Shown: positions 52,512 through 62,611 of the stretch, piece after piece
Position numbering within the stretch: position 1 is the stretch's first letter
How the letters are laid out: each line of letters begins with the position of its first letter
Origin: Vibrio sp. CDRSL-10 TSBA
GTDB taxonomy: Bacteria > Pseudomonadota > Gammaproteobacteria > Enterobacterales > Vibrionaceae
Direction: 5' to 3'
Length of the DNA: 64,000 nucleotides
Assembly: GCA_039696685.1 (NCBI GenBank)
Contig: CP155566.1
Span: 620,001-684,000 of the forward strand
Notes under the pieces: generated by a model
Told to the model about the DNA's origin: nothing
What the model saw: only the letters and a program-made list of their open reading frames with translations
Databases searched by the model: none
Made by a program: the position numbers and the translations under genes

Positions 52512-53892
52512 ATGGCTAAAGCTAAACGTGCCTACGTCTGTAATGACTGTGGGGCCGATTTTCCGCGCTGGCAAGGGCAATGTAACGCCTGTGGCGCCTG
52601 GAATACCATTTCAGAAGTGCGCCTGGCGGCTTCACCGCAGGCAGCACGCAATGAGCGCCTGAGTGGCTATGCCGGCAGCGCGACGGAAGCAGCGGTGCAG
52701 ACGCTGGCGGAAATCAACCTGCAGGAAGTGCCGCGTTTCACCAGCGGCTTTAAAGAGCTCGACCGCGTACTCGGCGGCGGCATCGTTTCCGGGCGCGGCA
52801 ATTTTGATTGGTGGCAGTCCGGGTGCGGGTAAATCGACCCTGTTGCTGCAAACCATGTGTCTGCTTTCGGCGCAGATGACGACCTTATATGTCACCGGCG
52901 AAGAGTCGTTGCAGCAGGTTGCTTTACGCGCTTCACGACTTGGCTTGCCTAAAGAGCATCTTAAGATGCTGTCGGAAACCAATGTCGATCGGATTTGCCA
53001 GATTGCTGAGCGCGAGCAGCCGCGCATTATGGTCATTGACTCGATTCAGGTGATGCATGTGGCTGACGTTCAGTCGTCACCAGGCAGTGTGGCTCAGGTG
53101 AGAGAAGCAGCGACGGCGCTGACCCGCTATGCTAAGCAAAATAACGTTGCGGTATTTATTGTCGGTCATGTGACCAAAGACGGCACGCTGGCCGGACCTA
53201 AAGTTCTGGAGCACATTATTGACTGTTCAGTCCTGCTCGATGGCGGCACTGACAGCCGTTTCCGTACCCTGCGCAGCCACAAAAACCGTTTTGGTGCGGT
53301 CAATGAGCTGGGGGTGTTTGCCATGACCGGTCAGGGCCTGCGAGAGGTGAGTAACCCGTCGGCGATCTTCCTGTCACGGGGTGAAGAAGCCACGTCGGGC
53401 AGCTCGGTGATGGTGGTGTGGGAAGGCACGCGCCCGCTGCTGGTGGAGATTCAGGCGCTGGTTGATTACTCCCAGCTGGCGAACCCGCGCCGGGTTGCGG
53501 TCGGTCTGGAGCAGAACCGTCTCTCTCTATTATTAGCAGTGCTGCATAAACACGGTGGTTTGCAGATGGCGGACCAGGACGTGTTCGTCAATGTGGTCGG
53601 CGGCGTTAAGGTGACAGAAACCAGTGCCGATCTGGCGCTGCTGATGGCGCTGCTGTCGAGTTTCCGTGATAAGCCACTGCCGAAAGATGTGGTGGTGTTC
53701 GGTGAAGTCGGTCTGGCGGGAGAGATTCGTCCGGTCCCGAGCGGGCAGGAACGTCTCAATGAGGCCTTCAAGCACGGCTTTAAGAAAGCCATCGTACCGA
53801 TTGCCAATATGCCGAAAGGAGGCATTGAGGGCATGCAGATTCACGGGGTGCGCAAACTGTCAGAAGCGATCAGCGCGTTTGATGAACTGTAA
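52512..53892 (+). CDS. radA: DNA repair protein RadA (one-base frameshift)
   Basis: RecA-like ATPase that drives branch migration of recombination intermediates. N-terminal C4 zinc finger (CNDCGADFPRWQGQCNACG), Walker A (GGSPGAGKSTLLLQ), the RadA KNRFG motif (SHKNRFGAVNELG) and a C-terminal Lon-protease-like domain (FGEVGLAGEIRPV). At 52785-52789 the sequence reads ATCGTTTCCGGG for expected ATCGTTCCGGG; dropping one T restores GGGIVPGAAILIGGSPG and 459 residues. It follows the divergent PilZ gene, as in V. cholerae. Confidence 0.95.
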
Positions 53893-54076
53893 CCAGAACA
53901 TGAAGCATGTGTAACCCGAAGATAAGATAGTGTCACCACAACATGAGTGAAAGAGAGGCCGGGGTTGGTCCGGATGCGGGCGGTCAGAATATTTATCAGC
54001 GCTCCTCGCGTGATGGCGCGCTATCACCTATATTTCATCAGCAAAGACCAAATATTTCAGCAGGAATAACCGGGTC

Positions 54077-54202
54077 TATACCCCAACAACTTGGAGTTGC
54101 AGGTAGGCGGCAAATGAGTGAATCCCTATGAACATAGAGACACGATCTGATTGGGGTGAATGAATGCGGCCAACACCGCTGCAGCTTCAAGCAGGAAGGG
54201 TA
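54077..54202. repeat. ERIC element, full length
   Basis: A 126-base element with the ERIC ends (TATACCCC... and GCAGCTTCAAGCAGGAAGGG), the central GTGAATCCC and GATTGGGGTGAATGA words and imperfect inverted arms. It lies upstream of the fusA promoter. Confidence 0.9.
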
Positions 54203-54254
54203 AAAATATTTTTTTTCAGCAAATGGACGCAGGGGTATCAGTATTGACGGATTG

Positions 54255-54263
54255 TGATATACT
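54255..54263 (+). promoter_or_regulatory. Extended -10 promoter candidate for fusA
   Basis: TG-A-TATACT fits an extended -10 element, 38 bases before the ATG. I see no good -35 at the right spacing, which is typical for the extended -10 class. Confidence 0.55.
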
Positions 54264-54300
54264 CTGCGCGCACTTTATACCTTATTAACAGAGTAAGACA

Positions 54301-56388
54301 ATGGCAGATTTATCGAAATACAGAAACATTGGTATTTTCGCGCACGTTGACGCGGGTAAAACCACTACCACTGAGCGTATTCTTAAGCTTACTGGTAAAA
54401 TCCATAGAACTGGTGAGGTTCACGATGGTGAATCTACTACAGACTTCATGGAGCAGGAAGCAGAGCGCGGTATTACTATCCAATCAGCTGCGGTAACTTG
54501 TGAGTGGAAAAACCACCGTCTAAACGTTATCGATACTCCTGGACACGTTGACTTTACAGTAGAAGTATACCGTTCTCTGAAAGTTCTTGATGGCGGTATC
54601 GGTGTATTCTGTGGTTCTGGCGGTGTTGAACCTCAGTCAGAAACCAACTGGCGTTACGCGAACGAATCAGAAGTATCTCGTCTGATCTTCGTTAACAAAC
54701 TGGACCGTATGGGTGCAGACTTCTTCCGCGTTGTAGACCAAGTGAAGAGCGTACTGGCTGCTAACCCACTGGTTATGACTCTGCCTATCGGCCGTGAAGA
54801 CGACTTCGTAGGTGTTGTAGACGTACTGAACCGTCAAGCATACGTGTGGGACGAAACAGGTCTGCCAGAAAACTACGAAATCAAAGACGTTCCAGCAGAC
54901 ATGGTTGATCAGGTAGAAGAATACCGTGAAATGATGATCGAATCTGCTGTTGAGCAAGATGACGATCTGATGATGGCTTACATGGACGGCGAAGAGCCTT
55001 CTATCGAAGACATCAAACGTTGTATCCGTAAAGGTACTCGTGACCTGGCATTCTTCCCAACTTTCTGTGGTTCTGCGTTTAAAAACAAAGGTATGCAGCT
55101 AGTTCTGGATGCGGTTGTTGATTACCTGCCAAACCCAACTGAAGTTGAGCCACAAGATCTGACTGATCCAGAAACTGGTGAACCAACTGGTGAAAAAGCG
55201 ATCGTTGACGCTGCAGAACCTCTGAAAGCGCTGGCATTCAAGATCATGGATGACCGCTTCGGTGCTCTGACTTTCATCCGCGTTTACTCAGGCGTAATGA
55301 AGAAAGGCGACACCGTCCTTAACTCAGCGACTGGTAAAACTGAGCGTATCGGCCGTATGGTTGAGATGCAAGCGAACGACCGTACTGAAATCACTTCAGC
55401 ACAAGCTGGTGACATCATCGCAGTTGTTGGTATGAAGAACGTTCAAACTGGTCACACTCTGTGTGATCCAAAACACGAATGTACTCTTGAGCCAATGATC
55501 TTCCCAACTCCAGTAATCTCTATCGCGGTTTCTCCGAAAGATAAAGGTTCTACTGAGAAAATGGGTATCGCGATCGGTAAGATGGTTGCAGAAGATCCAT
55601 CATTCCAGGTTGAGACTGATGAAGATTCAGGCGAAACCATCCTGAAAGGTATGGGCGAACTTCACCTGGACATCAAAGTAGACATTCTGAAACGTACTTA
55701 CGGCGTTGAGCTGGAAGTGGGCGCACCTCAGGTTGCTTACCGTGAAACTATCACTAAAGCAATTGAAGATAGCTACACGCACAAGAAACAGTCTGGTGGT
55801 TCTGGTCAGTTCGGTAAGATCGACTACCGTATCAAACCAGGTGAGCCAAACTCTGGCTTCACTTTCAAATCAACTGTAGTTGGTGGTAACGTTCCTAAGG
55901 AATTCTGGCCAGCAGTTGAGAAAGGTTTTGAAGGCATGATGGCGCACGGTGTTCTGGCTGGCTTCCCTACTCTGGACGTTGAAGTAGAACTGTTCGACGG
56001 TGGCTTCCACGCAGTTGACTCATCTGCAATCGCATTTGAAATCGCAGCGAAAGGCGCATTCCGTCAGTCTATGCCTAAAGCAGGCGCGCAACTTCTTGAG
56101 CCAATCATGAAAGTTGACGTGTTCACTCCAGATGACCACGTTGGTGATGTAATCGGTGACCTTAACCGTCGTCGTGGTATGATAAAAGACCAACAAGCTG
56201 GCGCAACTGGCGTACGTATCAAAGCAGACGTTCCTCTTTCAGAGATGTTCGGCTACATCGGTACTCTGCGTACTATGACTTCTGGTCGTGGTCAATTCTC
56301 TATGGAATTCGAACGCTACGCAGCATGTCCAGCAAACGTTGCTGAGAAAGTTATCGCTGAAGTTAAAGAGCGTAACGCGAAGAAGTAA
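54301..56388 (+). CDS. fusA: Elongation factor G (non-str-operon copy)
   Basis: GTPase that translocates tRNA and mRNA on the ribosome. G1 is [17 protein letters not shown]3 [16 protein letters not shown]4 VNKLDRMG; domains II-V follow, with [12 protein letters not shown] near residue 455. The 695 residues are slightly fewer than the E. coli factor. It lies alone after radA, as the second fusA of V. cholerae does, not in the rpsL-rpsG-tuf operon. Codon use is strongly biased to GGT, CGT, GTT and ACT, unlike neighbouring genes, which implies high expression. The frame is intact despite many GAAC/GTTC words. Confidence 0.95.
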   Translation: MADLSKYRNIGIFAHVDAGKTTTTERILKLTGKIHRTGEVHDGESTTDFMEQEAERGITIQSAAVTCEWKNHRLNVIDTPGHVDFTVEVYRSLKVLDGGIGVFCGSGGVEPQSETNWRYANESEVSRLIFVNKLDRMGADFFRVVDQVKSVLAANPLVMTLPIGREDDFVGVVDVLNRQAYVWDETGLPENYEIKDVPADMVDQVEEYREMMIESAVEQDDDLMMAYMDGEEPSIEDIKRCIRKGTRDLAFFPTFCGSAFKNKGMQLVLDAVVDYLPNPTEVEPQDLTDPETGEPTGEKAIVDAAEPLKALAFKIMDDRFGALTFIRVYSGVMKKGDTVLNSATGKTERIGRMVEMQANDRTEITSAQAGDIIAVVGMKNVQTGHTLCDPKHECTLEPMIFPTPVISIAVSPKDKGSTEKMGIAIGKMVAEDPSFQVETDEDSGETILKGMGELHLDIKVDILKRTYGVELEVGAPQVAYRETITKAIEDSYTHKKQSGGSGQFGKIDYRIKPGEPNSGFTFKSTVVGGNVPKEFWPAVEKGFEGMMAHGVLAGFPTLDVEVELFDGGFHAVDSSAIAFEIAAKGAFRQSMPKAGAQLLEPIMKVDVFTPDDHVGDVIGDLNRRRGMIKDQQAGATGVRIKADVPLSEMFGYIGTLRTMTSGRGQFSMEFERYAACPANVAEKVIAEVKERNAKK

Positions 56389-56424
56389 TTCTTTAAGTTA
56401 AGCGCTTTAAAGCTAAGTAATAAC

Positions 56425-56457
56425 AAAGCCCTGTTAGTGTAAGCTAACGGGGCTTTT
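56425..56457 (+). terminator. Terminator after fusA
   Basis: Stem GCCCTGTTAG / CTAACGGGGC (one G-T pair) with a 6-base loop, followed by five T. Confidence 0.92.
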
Positions 56458-56535
56458 TCTTTTCTTTTTCATTAGCGGAATTGTTCTTTTTCATTAGCGG
56501 ACTTGCTGCTTTTCGGCTTTGTTTCTGCTGTGAAG

Positions 56536-57468
56536 TTACAGATCAAACCGGGTGTCACGCACTTCGCCCCGATAAGGGTAACGCTGCTGAAACTGGTTGA
56601 TTTGTGCTTGCAGCCAGCGGTGAAAAGCCTGAATTTTCGGCCGTTTAAAGTAACCATTGGGCGCGCACAGATAGAACTGGAATCTGGGTTTTAACGCCAC
56701 ATTACCAATCTGTACCAGCTTGCCTTCTTCGATATAGCGACACACGGTCGCATGTTTTACCAGCGCCACGCCCTGTACCGCTAAAGCGCCTTCCAGCACA
56801 AACTGGGAGCCGTTGTACTGCAGCGTCGGCTGACTGCCGGGCAGGCCGACATTTTTCAGCCACAATCCCCAGTCCATATCCGGCCAGATATCTTCAATCA
56901 GTTCCGCTCTGACCAGATCCTCAAGCTGATAGATTTGATGTTGCTGCTGATAAATCGGGTGGCAAACCGGATACAGGACTTCGTCCATCAACCACTCTGA
57001 GCGCACGTTTTTATAGTCGCCGCCGCCGTAGCGGATACAGACATCGACACTGGAGTCCTGAAAATTGACCAGTTCACTGGTGGGTTCGATCAGCAGTGAA
57101 ATATCCGGGTTATGGGTGCGAAAATCACCGATCCTCGGTACCAGCCAGTGCTGGGCAAAAGAGGGCAGGGTAGAAATTGACAGCTGGTGAGGGGAGGGAT
57201 CCTGATTGATAAGGCGAATGCCTTCCTGCAGGTGAGCAAAACCTTTTTGCGCCTGCAGATAGAGCACGTTGCCTTCGTGAGTGAGCTGAATCTTACGATG
57301 TTGGCGGATAAACAGCTCTGCACCGAGCCACTCTTCGAGCAGGCGAATCTGCTGGCTGACCGCTGCTGGCGTGACAAACAATTTCTCCGCCGCCAGCTTA
57401 AAACTGCCGGACTCAGCGGCGGTATAAAAATAGAACAGTCCCTGCAATGGCGGTATACGCTCGCTCAC
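56536..57468 (-). CDS. LysR-family regulator, GcvA-like (module A)
   Basis: A 310-residue LysR regulator with the helix-turn-helix in FKLAAEKLFVTPAAVSQQIR (residues ~22-41) and a GcvA-like effector domain (STLPSFAQHWLVPRIGDF near residue 100). It is divergent from a DUF1127 gene starting 98 bases away, and the pair resembles the LysR-B/DUF1127-B pair that follows. Auto-regulation and control of the DUF1127 gene are inferred from the divergent layout. Effector unknown. Confidence 0.92.
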   Translation of the reverse strand: MSERIPPLQGLFYFYTAAESGSFKLAAEKLFVTPAAVSQQIRLLEEWLGAELFIRQHRKIQLTHEGNVLYLQAQKGFAHLQEGIRLINQDPSPHQLSISTLPSFAQHWLVPRIGDFRTHNPDISLLIEPTSELVNFQDSSVDVCIRYGGGDYKNVRSEWLMDEVLYPVCHPIYQQQHQIYQLEDLVRAELIEDIWPDMDWGLWLKNVGLPGSQPTLQYNGSQFVLEGALAVQGVALVKHATVCRYIEEGKLVQIGNVALKPRFQFYLCAPNGYFKRPKIQAFHRWLQAQINQFQQRYPYRGEVRDTRFDL

Positions 57469-57566
57469 ATTAGTTTTCCTTAACTGAATGGCAAAATCTA
57501 TCGTTTGTGGAAATAGCCGTTAATGACGATTATTGGTCACATCCAATCAGGGTTCAAGGGGGACTT

Positions 57567-57773
57567 ATGAAGGCTGTGAATCTGGAAAACATCTGTGTAG
57601 AGCACAACACTACATCCAACTGGATTAATTCAATCTTAAGTCAGATGCGGTGGTGGAGGCATAACTATCGTACCCGCCGCCAGTTAGCTGAGCTGCCGCC
57701 ACATTTGTGGAAGGACTTAGGGCTTGAACCTGATCAGGTCGCGACGGAAGTGCATAAACCGTTCTGGCGTTAA
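57567..57773 (+). CDS. DUF1127 family small protein (module A)
   Basis: A 68-residue basic protein ending in the DUF1127 helix-turn: NYRTRRQLAELPPHLWKDLG near residue 35-55. The ATG at 57567 has AAGGGGGA 5 bases upstream; an open frame from 57507 is not supported. DUF1127 proteins are small arginine-rich regulators in several proteobacteria, some linked to small RNA metabolism; the role here is unknown. Its stop overlaps the stop of LysR-B on the other strand by 3-4 bases. Confidence 0.85.
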   Translation: MKAVNLENICVEHNTTSNWINSILSQMRWWRHNYRTRRQLAELPPHLWKDLGLEPDQVATEVHKPFWR

Positions 57774-58676
57774 GCTGATGGTGAAAGGTTTAACTCCCGG
57801 CGCAGCCAGTCACTGAATGCTTGAATTCGCGCTGCGCGGGAAGAGGAGGGATCGCTGATTAGAGTGTAACGCACGCCGGGAGTCAGGCCGATATCGAACG
57901 GTTTGACTAACACCCCGCGTTGCACATAATCATCGGCCAGGCTGTCGGTGGCCAGGCACGCGCCGTGTCCGGCGATCACCGCATTAAGCGCCATGTCAAA
58001 GGTGCTCACTTCCATCCACTGCATGGTCTCTTTGCTGACGGCCACACCTGCGGTGGCAAACCATTCGGACCAGGGAAAGCTTTGTGAATCGAAGTGGATC
58101 AGCCAGCATTTGAATAACTGGTCCGGATGAGTCAGCTGCAGCGATTGCGCCAGTTGCAACGAACAGAAACGGGTAAACCGGCTCCTCATGGAGAAACTCC
58201 TGCACCAAGCCGGACTCAGTGACATCTTCGTCACCCTGCCAGATCGCCACATCAATGGCGCTGTGACGGATATTCGGGCTGTCACAATCGGTGATGAGAC
58301 GAATCGGAATGTACGGATGTTCCATGGTAAAGCGCCATAAACGCGGCATCAGCCAGCGTGAAGCAAAAGAAGGCGGAGTACGTACACACAATATTCCTTC
58401 CAGAGGTTCATTCTGAATCTGGTTCAGCCCGGTAATGATGCGTTCAAAGCCCTGACTGACTTGCAGATACAGTTGCTGGCCTTTTTCAGTCAGCAACATT
58501 TCCCGTCCTTGGCGCATAAACAGCTTACAGCCCAGTTGCTGCTCTAACTGGCGCAGTTTCTGACTGACCGCCGCCTGAGACACAAACAGCTCTCGGGCCG
58601 CTTCACTGTAACTTTGATGGCGGGCCGCGGCTTCAAAAAAGCGCAGCCCGGAAAGATGACGCAGCCGGTTGTCCAT
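57770..58676 (-). CDS. LysR-family regulator, GcvA-like (module B; one-base frameshift)
   Basis: Paralogue of LysR-A: helix-turn-helix YSEAARELFVSQAAVSQKLR (residues ~23-42) and the same effector-domain opening (RTPPSFASRWLMPRLWRF). At 58166-58170 the minus strand reads CCCGTTTCTGTTC for expected CCCGTTCTGTTC; dropping one T joins EEPVYPFCSLQLAQSLQLTH and gives 301 residues. Divergent from DUF1127-B, 98 bases away. Note the next GTTC only a few bases on is unaltered. Confidence 0.92.
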
Positions 58677-58774
58677 AACTCCTGCTTATATTACCTGTCG
58701 TGAATGATCGTTCGTTTCTATGCGGGAATATTTCCATAATACGGCTAACAGAGCAGCAGGTACAGGAAGTAAAT

Positions 58775-58963
58775 ATGACAACAGACACGAAACGCTTACG
58801 CTACCGTTTCAGATTAGGCCCTATAATCTCAGGCTTATGGCGTAGGTTGACGGGAAAACGCAGACAGCAAGAGCTGACGTTGCCGCTCAACGATCACTTG
58901 CGAAATGACCTTGGTTTGCAAGACCAGCCTCAGCAGACTCGTGATTACCGGGATTATCTGTAA
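58775..58963 (+). CDS. DUF1127-like small protein (module B)
   Basis: A 62-residue basic protein: MTTDTKRLRYRFRLGPIISG at the start, then GLWRRLTGKRRQQELTLPLN and DHLRNDLGLQDQ, the last two matching the spacing of the DUF1127 helix in module A (LAELPPHLWKDLGLEPDQ). The ATG at 58775 has AGGAAG upstream. Divergent from LysR-B. More diverged from DUF1127 than its sister, so family assignment is moderate. Confidence 0.75.
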   Translation: MTTDTKRLRYRFRLGPIISGLWRRLTGKRRQQELTLPLNDHLRNDLGLQDQPQQTRDYRDYL

Positions 58964-59000
58964 CGAGTACTATAAAGCTGAGTTATCGTGTTTAAAAAGT

Positions 59001-59022
59001 AAGGGAGCCGATTGGCTCCCTT
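59001..59022. terminator. Hairpin between DUF1127-B and the acyl-CoA synthetase gene
   Basis: AAGGGAGCC-GATT-GGCTCCCTT lies between convergent genes. T-runs are short, so it is a modest terminator for either strand. Confidence 0.7.
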
Positions 59023-59056
59023 GCGTTGTATTTGGGTAAGACTATTCTTCCCAAAG

Positions 59057-60743
59057 CTACTCTTCCCAAATCACGAGTTGCCCTTTCGGCCAGTTCTGAC
59101 CGGTTTCGTGATATTTCTGCTCCAGCACGTGACGTTTGATTTTCAGGGTTGGCGTGAGAATGCCGTTTTCAATGCTCCACGGTTCTTTGATCATTAACAC
59201 GCCTTTGATTTGCTCGTGTGATTCCAGTTCGGCGTTCATTCTGGCAATGACTTTCTCGGTGCTGCGTTCATAGCGCTGGCGATTAAAGTTAGGGAAGCTG
59301 TGCGGAACCACGAGCAGAATTGGCGCAGGCAGCCCGAGGCCTATCAAACACATCATCTCTACCCGGCTATATTCAAACAGCTTTTTCTCGATCGGTACCG
59401 GTGAAACAAACTTGCCTTTGGCGGTCTTGAAGGTGTCTTTTTTACGTCCCTGAATCGAGAGGAAACCATCACTGTCCAGCGAGCCGATATCACCGGTATG
59501 CAGCCAGCCCTGGCTGTCGAACGACTCTTTGCTGGCAATATCATTTTTGTAATAACCGGCGAACATTCCCTGGCTGAGCACCATGATTTCGCCGTCATCG
59601 GCAATTTTTATTTTTACCCCCGGCCCGGCGTTACCGACGGTCCCGATTTTATCGGCCCGGAACGGGTAGTTAAGTGTGCTGTACGCAAAGGATTCCGTCA
59701 TGCCCCAGGCTTCGGTGATATTGAGCCCCAGGCTGTGATACCACGCGAGTAACGCCGGTGACACCGGTGCAGAACCACAGCCCAGAAACCCGAGCCTGAT
59801 CCAGTCCAAGACCTTTGGCGATTTTCTTTTTGACCAGCGAATTGATCAGCGGAATTTTCAGCAGCAGATTTAATTTTGCCTGCGGTAGCTTATCCTGAAT
59901 ACGTTGCTGGAACAGCGTCCACAGACGAGGTACGGAGATAAACAGCGTCGGGCGCTGCATTTTGACATCGTCAATAAAGGTATCGAGCGATTCCGGAAAC
60001 GCGGTCGGTACGCCGCCCATCACGGAAGAACCAAAGATATAAACCCGTTCGGTAATATGAGCCAGCGGCAGATAAGAGAACAGGCGATCATTGGGTTCAA
60101 TGCCGATATGGTTGATCAGTTGCTGTACCGACCAGCAGAATCCGCCGTAGGTCAGCATGGCACCTTTAGGCACCCCGGATGTGCCGGATGTGTAAACCAG
60201 CGACATCAGTTTGTCTTCGCTGTGCTGAGGACGAAATTCACTTGGCGCATGTTCAGCAATCAACTTGGTGTAGCGATGCTGACATTTTGGCGCAGAGTCA
60301 TAGGGCAGTGAAATCGTGATTAAGTCAGGCAGATTCGCCAGCACCTGTTCGGTTGCTTTGGCGTCATCCAGTTTACCGGCAATCAGGATTTTACTCTCAC
60401 TATGGGTGAGACAGTATTCGATAGTCTCGGCACCTGCGGTCGGGAAAATGGGTACACTGACAAAGTCACCCAGCATCATGGCCAGATCGCAGATAAACCA
60501 TTCAGCGCAGTTTTTCGAGACCAAGGCGATTTTATCGCCGGGCTCGGCACCGAGTGATTGTAAAGCCGAGACCAGTCGCAGCGCCTGTTCGGCCACTTGC
60601 GCAAAAGTAAAAGTGACAAACTGGCGGTTAATCATCTGTTTGAGATAAATTTCGTCCGGACGCTCATGCGCCCATTTTAAAATCATCTCGTCGGGTGTGT
60701 GGAGAGCACAGTTTGATTTGCTCAATGTGTTAGGTTGGATCAT
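59057..60743 (-). CDS. Long-chain acyl-CoA synthetase (AMP-forming; one-base frameshift)
   Basis: Adenylate-forming enzyme that activates fatty acids to acyl-CoA. The P-loop-like motif is SLVYTSGTSGVPKGAML (residue ~183), then YLPLAHITERVY, WGMTESFA and GWLHTGDIGSLDSDGFL. At 59785-59789 the minus strand reads CGGGTTTCTGGGC for expected CGGGTTCTGGGC; dropping one T restores LDQARVLGCGSAPVSPALL and gives 561 residues, a little short of the ~600 common in the family. A V. cholerae counterpart lies beside fusA (VC2341). Not the main FadD by position; substrate chain length unknown. Confidence 0.9.
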
Positions 60744-60828
60744 TCTCTAACTCCTGGCCGCTTGCCTGTCCGCCTGTCTTCAGAAAGTTCAGATCGTCAG
60801 GAAAGTCAGCATTGGTTTGGCAAAACTT

Positions 60829-60955
60829 ATATCCCCTTCCTACTTGAAGCCGCAGCGGTGTTGGCTGCATTCGTTCACCCCAATCACATAGTGTCTCTAT
60901 GCTCATGGGGATTCACTCATTTGCCGCCTACCTGCAACTCCAAGTAGTTGGGTAT
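60829..60955. repeat. ERIC element, full length, reverse orientation
   Basis: 127 bases running opposite to the copy at 54077: starts ATATCCCCTTCCTACTTGAAG and ends CAACTCCAAGTAGTTGGGTA. It sits upstream of the acyl-CoA synthetase gene. Confidence 0.9.
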
Positions 60956-61071
60956 GGTTGTTGTTATGTTAAATTTTTGTTAACTTTAGCAGTAAGCACT
61001 GTGCAAATAAAGCCTTAATTACACGCACTTATACCCAAAGTGTTACCAGTGGTAAGCGCCTGATCAGGCGT

Positions 61072-61813
61072 TTAGCGCGAATGAAGCTGGCGAAAAGCGC
61101 CGGGGCTGATCCCGGTTTTCTTTTTAAAGATACGCGAGAAGTAAGACACATCCCGGTAGCCGCATTGATAAGCGATAAAAGCGATTTTGGCATTCTTCTC
61201 ATCCACCAATAATCGCTTGGCCATAGCGATACGTTTGTCGCAGATGTAGTCGCGAAAGCTGACTCCAATCACTTTGTGGAAGCGTTTTGAAAAGTAAGAG
61301 ACGGAGTAGTGGCAGTAGCTGGCGATGTCCTCTTCACGGATTTCTTTAGTAATATTCAAATCAATATAACGCAGAATATCTAACATCTCTTTACTTAGAC
61401 TATTTGGCGATATAGGCGAGTGCAGAACTTGTTGCTCGACGCTTTGCTGGTCAACGTTATTGTTAAGCTTCTCGCAAATACCAGAAATAACTATCGAGGG
61501 TTCATCTTCACTGATATCGAGCAGGGCCAGAACGGATTCTTGGTGGCCAATACTGTTTTTGTATGAGCCATCGTGAATAATGATCAAGTACTTGTTTAAA
61601 TTCATGCAGATCTTGAGTGAAGTCAGCAGTAAGCCTTGGCTGCGATCCTTCTGATAAAAAAACAGCGCGTAAGAGACATCCGGTTCACTGAGGACCGAGA
61701 CATCACTGCCATGCTCAACCACATCGAAGTAGTGCTTACACACGTCCTGAAACCCGCCTTGGGAGCGTCGTCAGCGGGCTACCTAACCAGTGACCCTGAT
61801 ATTTTCCTACCAT
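61072..61813 (-). CDS. AraC-family regulator at the Flp/Tad locus (probable one-base frameshift)
   Basis: Regulator with two C-terminal helix-turn-helix units of the AraC type (IREEDIASYCHYSVSYFSKR and IAFIAYQCGYRDVSYFSRI). As read, the frame can only start at a GTG inside the N-terminal domain (61743). At 61749-61753 the minus strand reads GGGTTTCAGG; dropping one T extends the protein upstream to an ATG at 61813 with the sequence MVGKYQGHWLGSPLTT... RRVQDVCKHYFDVV, 246 residues. The pattern is the same as the other frameshifts, but here the base before GAAC is T and the ribosome site is weak, so I am less sure. Next to flp on the other strand, so it likely controls the pilus genes. Confidence 0.75.
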
Positions 61814-62353
61814 ACCGGATTCTCACACCACAGATTTTCACACCAAGGTTCTAAAGTCATAGCTTCTTCTAAAGTTATAGCTTCGAAAGCCATAGATTCT
61901 AAAACCACACTCGTTGCCACCCGAGAAAGCAGAGGCTTTATTCTAAGCCTAGAATTAAGACAAAAAAGTGCAAACAAACGTCCCAATGTCTTAGGTCAAA
62001 TAATTGGTTTAGCGCACATTTCCAAGTGATCATGAGTTGAATATGCACTGTAACTTTATTGTGTTTGTTTCACTACTGAGAACATTATTAGGTGCGGTTT
62101 ATTGTCGCTCTGCCGATGAATATCACGATATCTATCAATAAAAAGTGTGATCAATTACCACTAAAGGGTATTAATGAGATGTTGTGCCAAATATTTCCAG
62201 TCCTTAAATGGTTTTTAAATCAATAGTTAGTAAGTAATTTGTTATTAATTGGTTAAAAAAGTACCAAACCCTGACAAAAAAGTCCTAACTGCTACTGATA
62301 GAACTATCTAAATTGAATATGAACATTCAATGTGTCAGGAAGGAGACCAAATC
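61814..62353. other. Divergent AT-rich region between the AraC gene and flp
   Basis: 540 bases with no convincing gene. Two near copies of TCTAAAGTCATAGCTTCT start at 61850 and 61868, with a third degraded copy near 61883. Close to flp is an inverted repeat ATTGAAT-ATGAAC-ATTCAAT (62312-62331), just before the AGGAAGGAG ribosome site. Promoters for flp (plus) and the AraC gene (minus) must lie here, making the repeats candidate regulator sites. Confidence 0.55.
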
Positions 62354-62536
62354 ATGAATAAGTTCACTCAAGCGATTAAAAACTTTTGGCAAGATGAAGA
62401 AGGGTTGACGGTAGTTGAGTATGTAATTGGTGCCGGTTTATTAGTAGTAGCCTTAGCTGGCCTGTTTGCAACAATGGGCACCCAATTAGAAGCCAAAATA
62501 ACAGCTATTATTGGAAATATTGCTGACGGTTCATAG
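62354..62536 (+). CDS. flp: Flp/Fap-type pilin
   Basis: Major subunit of the Flp (Tad) type IVb pilus. The 60-residue prepilin has a short charged leader ending in the Flp cleavage site (Gly-Leu-Thr-Val-Val-Glu-Tyr), where the motif is EEGLTVVEYVIGAGLLVV: cleavage after Gly, Glu at +5 and Tyr at +6, then a hydrophobic helix. ATG at 62354 follows AGGAAGGAG. It is followed by a prepilin peptidase gene, the standard start of a tad locus. Confidence 0.95.
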   Translation: MNKFTQAIKNFWQDEEGLTVVEYVIGAGLLVVALAGLFATMGTQLEAKITAIIGNIADGS

Positions 62537-62611
62537 ACTGATTTTTAGATATCAACACACAGCCAGAGAAGAATATGACTCTTAATCTACACTAGGTTCG
62601 AAGGTGGCAAT

